From contig CM056741.1 of the NCBI GenBank assembly GCA_029851415.1, positions 163,419,685 to 163,483,684 on the forward strand: a DNA stretch of 64,000 nt. Direction: 5' to 3'. The position numbers were made by a program, and so were the translations under genes. Positions 1 to 12,400 of this stretch are shown here, piece by piece. The DNA is from Eretmocerus hayati. Its lineage: Eukaryota; Arthropoda; Insecta; Hymenoptera; Aphelinidae. Position 1 is the stretch's first letter. Every line of letters begins with the position of its first letter. Under the pieces are notes generated by a model. It had not been told where the DNA came from. It searched no databases and saw only the letters and a list, made by a program, of their open reading frames with translations.

Positions 1-844
1 TTCGCGTAAAATCATAACATAATGATTAATCAAAGAACCAGAGAAGCTCTCTCAAGTTACCTAACAGATAATGGAGATTATTTTAAAAGCTCATTCGCGT
101 AACTCTCTAATTATTTTTAAGTCGTCATACTATATTGTGAGATTAAGGTCCGTATTGCGTTGAAAAAAAACTTTTTGGCAGAAAATATAATAATTAGATC
201 AATAATTTTTTTAAAGGTAATATTATTCTTTTTATCACAAGTTTCATCATCAGCTCATTTAAGCCATGTCGGATTGATACATATTGTATCTTGAAAATCG
301 GTGCGGTATAGAATCTGAATTCTGAAATCGCATTATAAGTTTTAACAAAATTTGATTGAATTTTCATAGACTATCATTCATGAATTGACAGTTCCACGAA
401 GAAAGCCTTTTTACACTTTCAAATATCTCTTACCTGTATCAAAACCGGCTATTTTGAAACAGTGGCGCCACAAATCTCGCGCATGCACTGAAAATGCATT
501 TCCGAACTTAGGCTGCCTTTCCATGGGACAAATATTTTGCCAGAATCAGACCGCGAGATTTGAAAAACCCTAACCTAACAATGAGTGCGAAAGAGATGGC
601 ACTACTTTGGTGTCTCTCTCTTACACATTGAGAGGGTACCCGCGCCATCTGCCATGGAAAGGCAGCCTTAGCCGAAGCCCTGCCGAAGTGCCGATTGTTG
701 TCAAGCGAGCAGACGTCTTTGGTTTGGTCTTTGGTGGTCTTTTGGCTTGATGGTTGTTCCGAAACGTCCGAAACACAACAAGCATAACGATGATGAATCA
801 ATTATCATTTTATGTAGTAGTTTATTTTAATCTCTTTCTTCCAG
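1..844. other. Upstream region, no supported coding gene
   Basis: No convincing exon is visible. A pair of interlocked short inverted repeats lies at about 471-670: a 17-bp arm with GCCTTTCCATGG at 510-526 matches CCATGGAAAGGC at 652-668, and a second pair reads AAATCTCGCG / CGCGAGATTT. The stretch 600-790 is richer in GC than its flanks and could hold a promoter or untranslated first exon for the plus-strand gene downstream, but nothing proves it. The reading 825-844 is pyrimidine-rich and ends in CAG, a plausible splice acceptor. Confidence 0.4.
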
Positions 845-2188
845 CAACTAAACAAGTAAAATGAGGAAACGCAAAGATCTTAATCTACCTGCATTGCATG
901 TTAGACGCGATAGTCAGTTTGATGGTGAGTGTATTCTCAATAATTACGAGCAGTCTCCTTGCTTATCCATTATATCAAACTATCAATTGAGATTCATTAG
1001 ATGTATCAAACATCAGAAAACATCTTCACTGACGTTAATGTTTTTCCTCATTGTTTTCTAGTAAATGCCGCTGTCATTGAATGTTGAAAATGCACATGTG
1101 CATCAGTTGCAGTAAGGCCAGCTGTAGCTGCATCCTATTTTCTACCTTTACAATGAATAATGTAAGTATCAGAAGTCAGAAATGCTCAACATATCTGCTT
1201 CTACTTTTATACTGTATTTCACTCCTATTGCATTGCCAGTGGTGGATGAATTATCAATGGATATTTATTGACGCACTTTTAGAGTTTTTTCTAATTGTAC
1301 CTAAAATTTGTACATACCTATAAATCCATGTTCAATTGGCTTCAATCACTGATGAGACTGCTTTGAGCATTCATATACATTACTGAAACTTTGATTCAAA
1401 CAATTGGGATTTCCATAGTACAAATTATCTCAACATAGTTTTAGAGCTTGCTTAGCCACCAAGATTATATTGATCCTGTGCGCAACAAATATTTTTATGA
1501 ATCAATTGCATACTCAATTTGATTTTTTACAAATTTATTTGGTCAAATCTTTGTTTTTATGTAAGAACATTCTTTGTGTGCTCAAGGATCTTATTAATTA
1601 AACAAAATTTGCCTTATGCTCATAATATCTTGAGGCAAGGTTGTTTTGTAGTTCTGTTTCAAGATAGATCTTTCATCAAACCAATTAGCAAATTAGACAA
1701 TTTCATGCATGGTATATAATCTGCTTACTTCTTTGATTGATATAACTTCTTGTCCACCTCTTTTTTTTTCTTATCTACTAGCAAACATTAATATCGTAGA
1801 GCCATGAGAAGAACTCTTATTCTCAAATATTATCAAGGAAGAAAACTTTGTATCATCATTTCAAAAATCTCCTCATAAAAAAACTTGAGCCTAAAATATC
1901 CAGCTTCTTCACATGATTTATCTGCATCGAAAGCACTCAATATGAATTATATTTCTTCTTATCTTTGTAAAACAATGCTTGTAAAATAATGCTATCATTT
2001 TCACTGATATGATTTAATCCAACAAGAACAAGAAACTCTGCATGATTGACATTATTTTGTGGAGTTGAGTCATCTACTCAATGCCTGTTGGTTTGTTTGG
2101 TGTGGCTAATTTGTGATTACATCTTATTTCAGAAAACTTCTGTGAGCAGTGGGCACACCAGAAGAAAACGAGATTCACACCCAATTAG
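845..2188 (+). CDS. Candidate two-exon 39-codon small ORF in the leader of C1GalT1
   Basis: A putative exon at 845-924 follows a pyrimidine-rich CAG acceptor and carries an ATG at 861, with stops in all three frames between 845 and that ATG. It ends in a good donor, GATG|GTGAGT. Joined in matching phase to an acceptor at 2131-2132 (TTATTTCAG), the frame continues to a TAG at 2186-2188. The predicted 39-residue peptide is basic and polar (begins MRKRKDLNLPALHV, ends KKTRFTPN), with no signal peptide or membrane segment. I do not recognise a family. An alternative acceptor at about 1061 (TTTTCTAG) would instead give a 29-residue peptide. It may be an independent micropeptide gene, a uORF in the C1GalT1 transcript, or chance. 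Confidence 0.3.
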
Positions 2189-2292
2189 CAAGCTTTAAGG
2201 ATATTGAACATTCATTATTTTTATCCTGCACAAATCATTAACCGTTGTAAATATTATCTTGAAACTACATTTGCTCATGTAGACATACTAAA

Positions 2293-2840
2293 ATGAGCCA
2301 ACAAAATACTCCAAGTTTGTATGGTGAGTAGCAAAATGATTTAGTCATATTTGAAGGGAATAAATTTCTAAAATGGGAGTATAACTTCAACAAACATCAA
2401 TGAGCAACATCGATGACGTTTTTGACGCGACCTCAATTCCTTGCAGGCATCCTTAAATTTGTCACAAATAAGTGGTTGATTCAAGTTTGAGTATGGAAAA
2501 ACTGGTAATTTGAAGGTCCCTATGGATCTATCAAATTTTTAAAATGATAGTCACAACTTTTGAACCCTCTATCCAGTTCTGAAACTTTTTTAATGGTGCA
2601 TGTATAAAGTTGCAGAATAATTTGTCTAATAATCAACCATTCTGATCCTTCCTCAAGAATTATGATACACAGTGTGAAATCTGTGCTTGAACATGCATTA
2701 CATATCAAGTGACACTAAAGGAAAAACATTAATTAAAACCGATAAGTTCAATGTCAGAGATTGAAAATTCTAATTATAGTTTCATACCTCATGTATCTTC
2801 AGGATATCTTGATACAAGCAGCTGTGTACACAAAGACTGA
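2293..2840 (+). CDS. Candidate second spliced uORF ending just before C1GalT1 start
   Basis: An ATG at 2293 opens a short frame that reaches a strong donor at 2323 (TATG|GTGAGT). Joined to the acceptor at 2801-2802 (ATCTTCAG), it continues in phase to a TGA at 2838-2840, giving about 22 residues. That stop lies 3 nt before the C1GalT1 ATG at 2844. If both introns are real, exons 845-924, 2133-2323 and 2803-3035 form one leader. This is inferred from splice signals and phase only. The short length makes chance possible. Confidence 0.3.
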
Positions 2841-2843
2841 GAA

Positions 2844-4600
2844 ATGTTGAATGCAGCAAAAGGAGCTCGAGTCAACCGACGATTGGTCCTGACACTTGCT
2901 GCTGGTGTAATTTGTGGTTTCTTATCTGCATGTCTCCTCATCACAGCTACCAAGGACATGCCTCATGTGTTGTACTGGTTTCCTAGTGGTGGCTCATACA
3001 ATGATCCCCATCATTACTCCCAATTAGAAAGAGAGGTACGTATCAAACCTTTACAGCTCCTGCTAAGTTGGATTGAATGAAACTTTAGAAAAATCCTTGA
3101 AAACTCATACTACCAGTGGAACTACTTGAATAATGGACTATTATCAAATGAGTTCAGACTTGTTTCCATCAGAACTTATTGAAAATTATTCACTGGTACT
3201 GGAAATGTTTTCAGAGTCATGTTATATACTGAGTTATTGACTTTCTTCTCAACAATTTTTAAGGTCGGACCAGATGTTGACGTTTCTTTTCATAGCAATG
3301 ATGAAGATTTTCACAAGGGTGAGGATAGAGTTGCTCAAGCAATGGCCCAGAAGGTCCGCGTTCTATGTTGGGTCATGACAGGCCCCAAAAATCATCAGAC
3401 CAAAGCTAAGCACGTGAAAGCAACTTGGGGAAAACGTTGTAATATCCTTCTATTCATGAGTTCTACAGAAGGTAAATTTGTGTTATTTCTATACCTGTTA
3501 TTGCTGTACAACGATTCTTAATACAATTTTATTCATTCAAAATAATTTAAAACTGTCCAAGAACTGACTATTTTCATAATTGAAAGATATTTAATTTTGA
3601 AGATGAGAGATGTCATAAGATTTTGCTTCCTTTCATTGCCTAAACAAAAATTACGAAATGAACTAATCAAGTAAAGATCATTGATCACCTGTTGAAGTTT
3701 TCTCAAACTCATTTTATCTGACTAGATCCTAGTCTACCTACCGTCGTATTGCCAGTGAAAGAAGGTAGAGAAAATTTGTGGGCTAAGACCAAAGAAGCAT
3801 TCAAATATACTTACGAAAAATACAAAGATGAAGCTGACTGGTTTCTCAAAGCTGACGACGACACGTAAGTCCCATCTTTTAATTTACCTCTTTGAAAATA
3901 CCGCACCTTCACAAACAAATTGAGCCTGCAAATCTAGATTTGGTATTTTTCCATGAATAACTTCTGTATCGGCATTTTTCTGTTAATCACATTCACTACC
4001 TTATGAATATTTTCTTACAGATACGTCATAATAGAGAACCTGCGATATATGTTATCGGGCTATTCACCTTCAGATCCACTGTACTTCGGTTGCCGTTTCA
4101 AACCTTTCGTGAAACAAGGCTACATGAGTGGTGGTGCGGGTTACGTTCTCAGTCGGGAGAGCTTGCGCAAGTTCGTTGAAGAAGGCCTGAAAAACTCTAC
4201 CTCCAGCCAATGTAGACAAGATGCGGGTGGCGCAGAAGATGTCGAAATGGGAAGGTGTCTCGAGAATATTGGGGTGCGGGCAATGGACACTCGTGATCCT
4301 CACGGTAGAGGACGATTTTTTCCTTTCGTACCCGAGCATCATCTTATACCCAACCACGTCGACAAAGATTTTTGGTACTGGAAGTACATCTATTACGAGA
4401 CTAAAGATGGCCTCGACTGTTGTTCAGATAGTGCCGTATCTTTTCACTACGTCAGTCCCAATATGATGTACGTTCTCGAGTATCTCATCTACCACTTAAG
4501 GCCCTACGGCATTGATCATGCGATACATGAGCGTCCGCAGCAGCAACAACAGCAGCAGCTAGTCAGCTCGAGCCACAGACCTCAGCCTTATTCGCGATGA
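2844..4600 (+). CDS. C1GalT1: Core 1 beta-1,3-galactosyltransferase (C1GalT1), four coding exons, complete
   Basis: The enzyme transfers galactose from UDP-Gal to Ser/Thr-linked GalNAc, making core 1 (T antigen) O-glycans in the Golgi. Coding exons are 2844-3035, 3264-3471, 3726-3864 and 4021-4600. All have GT-AG borders and compatible phases (0, 1, 2), giving 372 aa, close to the usual 360-390. Residues about 14-35 form the type II signal anchor. The nucleotide-sugar/Mn motif KADDDTY is at 175-181. Other family blocks are EDVE (252-255), LDCCSD (311-316) and SFHYVSP (320-326). An N-glycosylation sequon NST is at 238-240. The ATG at 2844 is the first in its exon, has an in-frame TGA shortly upstream and is followed directly by the basic cytosolic tail. 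The odd part is the C-terminus: seven glutamines at 353-359, then a Ser/His/Pro tail. GalNAc glycosyltransferase relatives are excluded by the exact motif set. Confidence 0.95.
4535..4558 (+). repeat. CAG/CAA run coding polyglutamine in C1GalT1 tail
   Basis: Mixed CAG and CAA codons encode seven consecutive Gln near the end of C1GalT1, after the catalytic domain. The stretch lies outside all conserved family blocks, so it is probably a lineage-specific extension that tolerates length change. Confidence 0.8.
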
Positions 4601-7600
4601 GGCTTATTGGGATCTAGTCGTCTAAACCCGTTTATTTTTTTTTCACTTTATTCTTGTGAACTTGAATATTTTATTGCGGAAATCTTGTATAGATAATAGT
4701 GTTACGGTGTGCGTTTAAGGAGAGAAGACGAGAACGTTTCCAATATTTGTTTTGAGCGAAGGAAGTCGAATAATTCTTTCATAGCCATTGTATACTGGGA
4801 GGACTGTGATTTTAGGATTTTGCGGAATCGCCAATACAAATTTCGCTGGATTTTTCTCTAGTGGCAAGATATGTTTATCTATAATGGAGAGATATCTGTT
4901 GAGTAATCAATGAGATGAATATTTTTTACTAATTATGCCCGAAAAATTGTGAACAAAAAATTTACTGAGATGGTTTGCTCTTATCATGTAGATACTACAT
5001 TTTCAATGTGTGCATGCTTTCATATTTTTGACTTGATTTTTTGAGCGTATATAACGACTCAAATGTATACCGAAATCTCTCAGATAATACGAAATAAGTT
5101 TAGAAGAAGTAGATCTGAGATTAATGGCATTTTTAGAGAAGTTTTATAGAGACCTACGTTTGAATGAGCCTTTATCGCAGTGTATTGAATGCGTTCGAAT
5201 TTCTTACCTTAATCAAACAACCCTTTGGGAGGATTTTCGGAGAATTTCACTATAGGAAGATGAGATTATTGTTCTCGTTGTCAAAGAGTACTGAGAAAGT
5301 TACTACAGAGCTGTCCCAAACAAAAGGCTGTGTCTGCTTCTACTGCAAGGGCTAATTCTTTCCTTTTTCTTTATCTTCACCTTGATATTCAACTTCGCAT
5401 ACGAGATCCATATCCAAACAAACAATGAGTGTGTCAGTTTTGAAGATCTCGCAAAGGCGTACTTTTTTCAAAGTTTTTAGCTGTGTGCTATACATGTACA
5501 ATATATACTTGCGCTTGAATGAACTTTTCTGTCTATTTCTGATTGTGTCCCAAGCCAATACTAAAAGTTGCGGGATTCCTAAAGAAGTTTTTGAATTTGA
5601 GTCTCTTACATCTCAGCCAATCATGCATACAGAACAGTCAAGTACACTATTTTAAGGATAATATCAACTTTGTGAAATCGATCCTGATATTCAGCATATT
5701 TTATCCGAGTGAATGCAATCAGGCTTTCCAAATATCTTATTTGACGTCAAGTTAGTGAACGATCTCACGTGTAAAGAAAATGAGTGTATTGTTTGAAATC
5801 TTCAGAATTTTGCTGCAAAAGATGGACTCAGAAGACCGTCCTTTTATGTTCCGAGTTCCGACTTCTGTCTCGATCTCGTGTCTAGTTCTTGAAGAAGCCT
5901 TAATACCTCACATGACTTTGAAATCTCATCGACAAACTCTGGAGTGAGTCTCACAAATCTAGATAATCAAGTTTATAAGCTGATCCCTGCACTTAAGTAG
6001 AAATGAGGAATTGGATACAATTTAATAGGGTACTCACAGAGTTTGGTACGTTTCCCCATTTGGTTGTTTCTATGGATATTTATCAAACATTACTTGTACT
6101 ATGTTCAATTCTGTAATTTTGTAACATTTTCTTGGCAAAAATCATATTCAGAATGCTCTGGGATAGAAGAGAGCTGATCCCCATCGTGCCATATGTTTCA
6201 GGGAGGATGATCATTAGATACAGTTTATGTAAGGTATCTAAGTGAATTAAGTTGACAGCTGAGAAGTAGACCACGTTTGCCAGAAAATCCATAACAAACT
6301 TTTCTGACAAGCTCTACCAAGATGATTTATCAATGACTTTGTATAACAGTATGCCTGCATGAGATTTCTCACGATTAGAAATACTTCATGCACTTTGATC
6401 TAAATAACTTATTTTATAAATAAAATTGCCCAGAAAGCTGAAGAAAATTACCTAGTCCTCTTCGATCAGTTCGCATTCCAAAATTATCAATTTTTTGGAT
6501 ATCAGTGTCTGAACCATGTTGCTAACATAAATGGAAAATTTGCATGATGGTAGACTTCATAATTCATGGAGTGTTGATGAAAGATACTTCTGCTTCGTGA
6601 GCTTACTATATAAATGCAGCTTTAAAATGTAAATCTGTTTTTACTGTTGTTCACTTGATCAATCATCTGTTAGTGATGGTTGTAAAAAATGCTAGTCAAG
6701 CATACAGAATTTCTAGCAAGTAAGGGTGTAAAGTAACTGAGGAGACAAAAAGTGTTTTTCAAAATTACAATTCAACCATCTGATGGTACAGGCTCTGATT
6801 GAGTTCTACTTAATAGTCAGGACGTTCATTGCTCTAGAATATTATGATTCTCAACAGTATTTAAGAATTTTCGACCAAGTACTAAGAAATCATGATTGTA
6901 CATACAGATGTACTGGTAAATAGAATCCTACAGTTTGCACTTCACCAATTCAGTTCACATACGAGAAACAAATTAGCTCTCGATTTTAGAACTACGTATA
7001 GGAGGATGTATGGAAAAATGACTCCAATTTCATTGCAGAATGGGGTATATAATTATATATACACATAGAATTGTATTTCGTTAGATTATTGTATTAATAG
7101 TAATAATAATGATAATAATAAAGGTAATGATAAAGGTAATAATGTTGAAGATAATCATCCCAATAATGACATACTACCCAAGGAATAAATACTATAATTA
7201 CATAGTGAGTTTGGGCGTTCTTATCGATACAATTATTCAGCTAAGGGAGAGCCATCATGGTATTTATGTACAAGACATTTGTACTATTCGGATGACGATT
7301 TGAACGTCACGTCCGCCCCGATTTTTCAAATGTCCGTCTCTTATAAACTGATTACGAGAGCGTGGAAGAAGTTTGAAAGAACCCGTTATAAAAGATAAAC
7401 TGAATTCTAGATCTTTGCCTCCTATACACATTCTTCCATCCTTCTTCTCTCGCTCTTTCATTTGTACACTGCTCTTCATAATATTCATATATAATCTCGG
7501 CGATGTCTTTCACTTCGTCACGACTGAGACAGTTTTAGAACGAAAAATCCCTACACTTTCAAATTCAGGATGTCAGAAATTGACATTTCTGCGATCCGCA

Positions 7601-7776
7601 ATTTAAAAGAAATCTTTAATTTACAAGGAAAACAGTTATAGAACAGTATGCCACGAATTTCTGAGTCTTGGGAAACATAATACATATCAACAATGACTCA
7701 AAGCACCGCAAAAATACTGTACAGTAACTGATTAATAAATTTAGTCTTCCAACTTACTAACATGTTGCATGCTTGG
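4601..7776 (+). other. C1GalT1 3' UTR and intergenic DNA
   Basis: AT-rich sequence without a supported coding region. The first convincing AATAAA after the C1GalT1 stop is at about 6419-6424 (TATAAATAAAATTG), which would give a long 3' UTR. Others lie near 7118 and 7189. Short ORFs here (for example 5164-5355 and 5425-5655) have no coding character. A degenerate trinucleotide tract of AAT/GGT type lies at 7095-7145. Confidence 0.4.
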
Positions 7777-7859
7777 GAGTTGTAAGAGGCTAGATGATAA
7801 TTGTAAAACGGCTGCGGTGAGCGAGGAATGACAGAACGTTGCCTAGCCTCTCACAACTC
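7777..7859. ncRNA. Isolated hairpin with 17-bp stem, possible small-RNA precursor
   Basis: GAGTTGTAAGAGGCTAG at 7777-7793 pairs with CTAGCCTCTCACAACTC at 7843-7859. There is one mismatch, which would be a G-U wobble in one orientation. The loop is about 49 nt, long for an animal pre-miRNA, and pairing does not extend clearly beyond the stem. It sits alone between the two genes. It could be a microRNA-like precursor, a structured UTR element, or a solo MITE remnant. No known microRNA was recognised. Confidence 0.25.
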
Positions 7860-9440
7860 TTTCGTTGGATTATGATGAGAAAGATTAGTAAGTGTGAGGA
7901 AGATTTCTCTTCGTTCAATATCACCTATAAAATTAAAAAACAACGTAATATCATTATATTACTTCATCACTATTAATAAAAGCTCTGTACAAAATCTCGA
8001 TTTACAATTGAAACATTTTGATACATAATCTACTAGATTCTGATATTTCTCAATTAATCATCAGCTTCGATTTATTTTTAAAATTCAGCTATCTAACGAC
8101 AGAAAGACTGCAAATAAAACTTACTCATTTGCTTTTGCTTCTTCTCCATCGTGATCATTAATTCACTTGTTTGTTCATCCACGCTTGTTTCATTTCTTAT
8201 TCGCTTAAATGGCATATACTTGCACAATCTACGATACAGCATAAGTATATTTCTACTAGCCACTTTTTTCAATCCCTAACTAAGTTAATTTATTTCATCC
8301 ATTCACCTTCCGATAATATTATTGAGAATGATTAATAATAATTGATAATGATATTCTCTTTTCGTTCAAACTCTCGATATTTGAGAGGGGTCATTGTGAG
8401 CTATATTGCCTACGAACACAAGTTTTCAACAATACCTAAATGTTTGTTAGAAAAAGTGTAAAGGGAACTTGTGCTTTGATCATATCTTTCGTCACCATTC
8501 TATGGGTATACAATAGCTCCGACTGAAAATCTCCCGGTATATTTGAAAGAATCTACAAAATGAGCTTATTTCTGTTCAGTATAGGTCACAGTTTATTCAG
8601 TACGCTAATTTCGGCCACACTGCTAACCATTTTACATTCAATCAGTTCCCTCCATTTCCTGCCTACTTTTTTAAAGTCTGCTAACATTTTTTATCAAAAT
8701 TTACAAACACTATATGTCTGGGCTTGATCCAAGATCGGAAAAATCATTTGAATCACGATCAAGACAATAAATAAAGTAGCAAACGCAAGATCACAATTCT
8801 TCTATAAATTGATTAAGTTGATAAAATCAACAGAGAAAAAATTATCTAATTTGTCCTCTCTTCAATCACATGGGGTAAACCATTAAAATGGAATCATCAT
8901 CTCCAGATAAAAGAACACATTCAAAAAATTTTCAGTCGATTGCTTTGAACTGTCATTGAAATTAGTCTTCACGAGCCAATAATGAAAGAATAAATCATTC
9001 AAGTCCATTCTCTCTGAGCATTCGATTCGGACAGTCTATCATACATACAATCTTGGCTGCGAAAATGATTAAGTACAATTAGAAATAAGGGAATCAGATT
9101 CACAGAAACTAGAACGTTGTCTCCCTTTTTCGCAGAATAGAATTCTGAAAAATATGTAAAATTACGTTCAGGAACGTTTAAAGATCAAGTAAAGATCCAC
9201 AGCAGCCGACATTGATTGTTTCATTTACACAAAGATTTCATTCGTCGTCAGATAACTCGAAGTAAAAAGGGGCAGCGTTGGCAACGGCTCTCGCAAAACC
9301 CCAATCGAGAAAAACGCAAGAACGAGGATAAAAGCACAAGAGAGCAATTGCAACTCCAAATCTGGAGAGGTATATGGGCTATGCCAGTAATAGTAATCAG
9401 AAGACGATGAGTGGCGAAGATGACGGCAGCTGGGCGAGGG
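7860..9440 (-). other. MED13 3' UTR and downstream DNA
   Basis: No coding sequence was seen. On the minus strand AATAAA signals occur at 8592-8597, 8289-8294 and 8071-8076 (TTTATT on the plus strand). The first would give a UTR of about 0.85 kb. None is flanked by an obvious GU-rich element that settles the choice. Confidence 0.35.
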
Positions 9441-12400
9441 TCAGACGAGGGCTGCCGTCGCATGGTAAAGTTGCATGAGCGCTTGGATATGGACCGGAAG
9501 ACAAGACAGTCGGTCCTTAGTATTGGCATCTACCGATAACCAGGACAAAGCATTGTAGCCCTCGAGTACGTATCTGCAAGTTATAAGCAAATTCAACTTA
9601 TTTATGGAAACTCTTTCGTTCGATAGTATCACATATTATTCGGAAAAACTCAAGACTTGACACGATGAGAATTTAGAATTCAACTCGATTGTCCAAGTCA
9701 AATTTAAACTGAAGAATCAATAATTACCTAAGCACATCGGTAGTGAACTGAGAATCGAGACCGTGTACGGTAACAGCACTTTGTTGATGCAGTAACTCGT
9801 CGCTGTTTTGTTGGATAGCCGGACTGTGCAAATGAAGAGCATTCTTGAGAAAGACTGGGCAGACACCCTCGAGATGTGGACACGCAGCCCAGAACCACGA
9901 AGGCATACGACCAGTAGGTGCTGTGGAAACCAAGTATCCCAAGGCTAACGGCTGCTGTAGTAACGTGCCAACTTCCTCGGCTTGCTCCGTCGTAGCTGTC
10001 TGTAGAATAAATACCGACCATGGATTTAATCGAGTTCATTTTATTTGTCGCAAAAAATGTGGAAATCTGCGTGTTGATTTGATGAATGAGTATTATTCGT
10101 ACCCTAGGTGTGTTGCTGCATGGGAATGGACTGCCAGGGCCATCGTGATTGCCAAGACTTGAACCTGGGCCATCGCCACCAAGAGGTGATCCTTCGGGTC
10201 TACGCGGACTTCCACTTGGGCTTGGGCCACCACCCGCTCCGTGCTCTGGCCAATTGAATATGTCATTGAAGTCGCCCATGCCCTCCATACCCTCGGGCAG
10301 GTCATCATCCAATGCGAACAGAACGTCGTCTCCTAACTCTGGATCGTTGATTTGCTGCTCGTGAAAAGCTGTCTGCGATGACTGTAAAAGATTTGTACTT
10401 TGTAACAAGATGCCATTTGAAACAATTTTTGGCGATAAGTCTTTCTTGACAAGCTTTAAAAGAAATTGCGCGAATAAGAATAAATTTTTTGAGGGCTTAC
10501 CTGTGTCGTCGCAGAGGTTGGGAAGACGAGAATGTGGGTGCAGCTGACATCTTGAGGAGTAGCAAGCTGACAGTTTACCGATGCCGCACTAAACCTCTCG
10601 TCAGGTGTAAATTGATCAGCCATTAGTCTGAGCGAACTGTCGGGCTCGAGAGATACAAGGCAGGCGCTCAATACGCAAGGCGCAGCTGCAGGGTATAAGA
10701 GATTACACTGCCCACAAATATCTTTCAGGTGTTTCGATGCTTTGAGCAGAGCCTTGCGCGATAACAGCCAACTCCAGCCCTTGAGCTCACCGTGTCCGAT
10801 ACGACCAACTCTACCGACCACCAATCGCCACGGTTGAACCTGCGATTGAAAGGTTATTAATACTCCTCCTCAATTTAATGATCACGCGATGTTACGCAAA
10901 GACTTTGAGAACTTCAAGGACCTGTACACACTCTGAACTGAAATTGAGTGAACTTACCCCTTGTGACATGACACCGAGGATGAAATCCATGAGTTTTTGA
11001 AGACCAACTCTTCTGGCCGAAGCTCGTTTCCGTCTCTTTCTATTGGGTATATCGACGTTGATGGTCGCAGTCTCAAATATTTCGCCTCGATCATCCGTCG
11101 CGACGGCCAGCAGCCACGATTGGTCTTCGCTGAGGCAGTAACTAAGGTAAAGCACGGAACATTCTTCGGGTCCGGTGGTGCCGAATGAGTCAGGTGCCTC
11201 GCTTTTGCACCGCAGTGGGGCCAAAACGTAGGCTGGTGCGTAGAGACGAAGTGAAGCTTTGTTGCGTTCCTGATGTGGAGTTGTAAGAATGTTACTTTCG
11301 CAGGACTGCAAAATCACCAGTCAAAACACCTCATATTTAATTACTCGCCAACATTTGCGATTTCACGCCTTTTGCAATCGACTTCAAATTCTAGAACACT
11401 TGAGAACTTCTTTGCTTCAAATAAGCAAAGAGGCAACAATTTCTTCAAAAACTGTGGAATACATTGCAAGCAACTTGATGTTTCGTTCAAAAGGCTTGTG
11501 CAAAATATGTGAAAGTGCAAATTGAATTCTTCCTTCACCATGTTCAGAAGATTAAGGACAGTTTTTGAAACTTACGTCTTTGTTTTTGAGAAAGAGATCT
11601 GCGGCAGCGGCTGTGCCAAAACCTGTCAGACTTCGAACTGTTGAAACATGAGAAAGAAGTCGACGGCTTTGTAAGAATACGTTCAAAGCCAGAGCTCTCA
11701 TTTCATCTTGGATTTTTCGCCTCTCTCGAACTCTCCCTAGCTCCATAACGCTTTCCAAAGATATCAACTGTAAAATGACATTGGTATGGTGAATAAAAAA
11801 AACAAGACTGGGCGTGATAAGATCTTAATCAACACAGATGGATGGAAAGAACAATCCGAGGGAGCTGAATGCCGCCAAATATGTGAGTATTCACTGAAAT
11901 ACAAACGTATATCAATTAATCTTACCTGAACATTTATATTGCCTCTGATATTTTCAGGCATGCTCGATACGGCTGTGGCGAATGCTCTGAGTAACGCTAG
12001 GATAGCCAATCGCCTACGATCGGGGCAATCGGCTCCTCCTAAGGAAAACGGCTCAACGAGATATACGACAACTGATGGCAACTCAAGTTCATCTTCATCG
12101 GGTCCAAGAGTCGTATTCTGTTGAGCCTGCTGTTGCTGATTCGAAGCCGTATTAGCATTTGTCTGATTGCTTGGCGTCGTTGAGTTTTGTAACGTTGGCG
12201 TTGTGTTACCAGCCGCCGTTGAATTTGCATTTGATGTTGTAGTATTTGACGGCGTTTCGCCACGGGCGTTTTCACCATCTGCTGGACAGACAGTGGATAT
12301 TTAAAAAGAAATCTTAATGAGAGACAGAATCCTACTTCCCAGATCGCGGCTATTTCTCTTCATTTGAATACATATCATAGCCAAGAAGCTGAAAGTTATG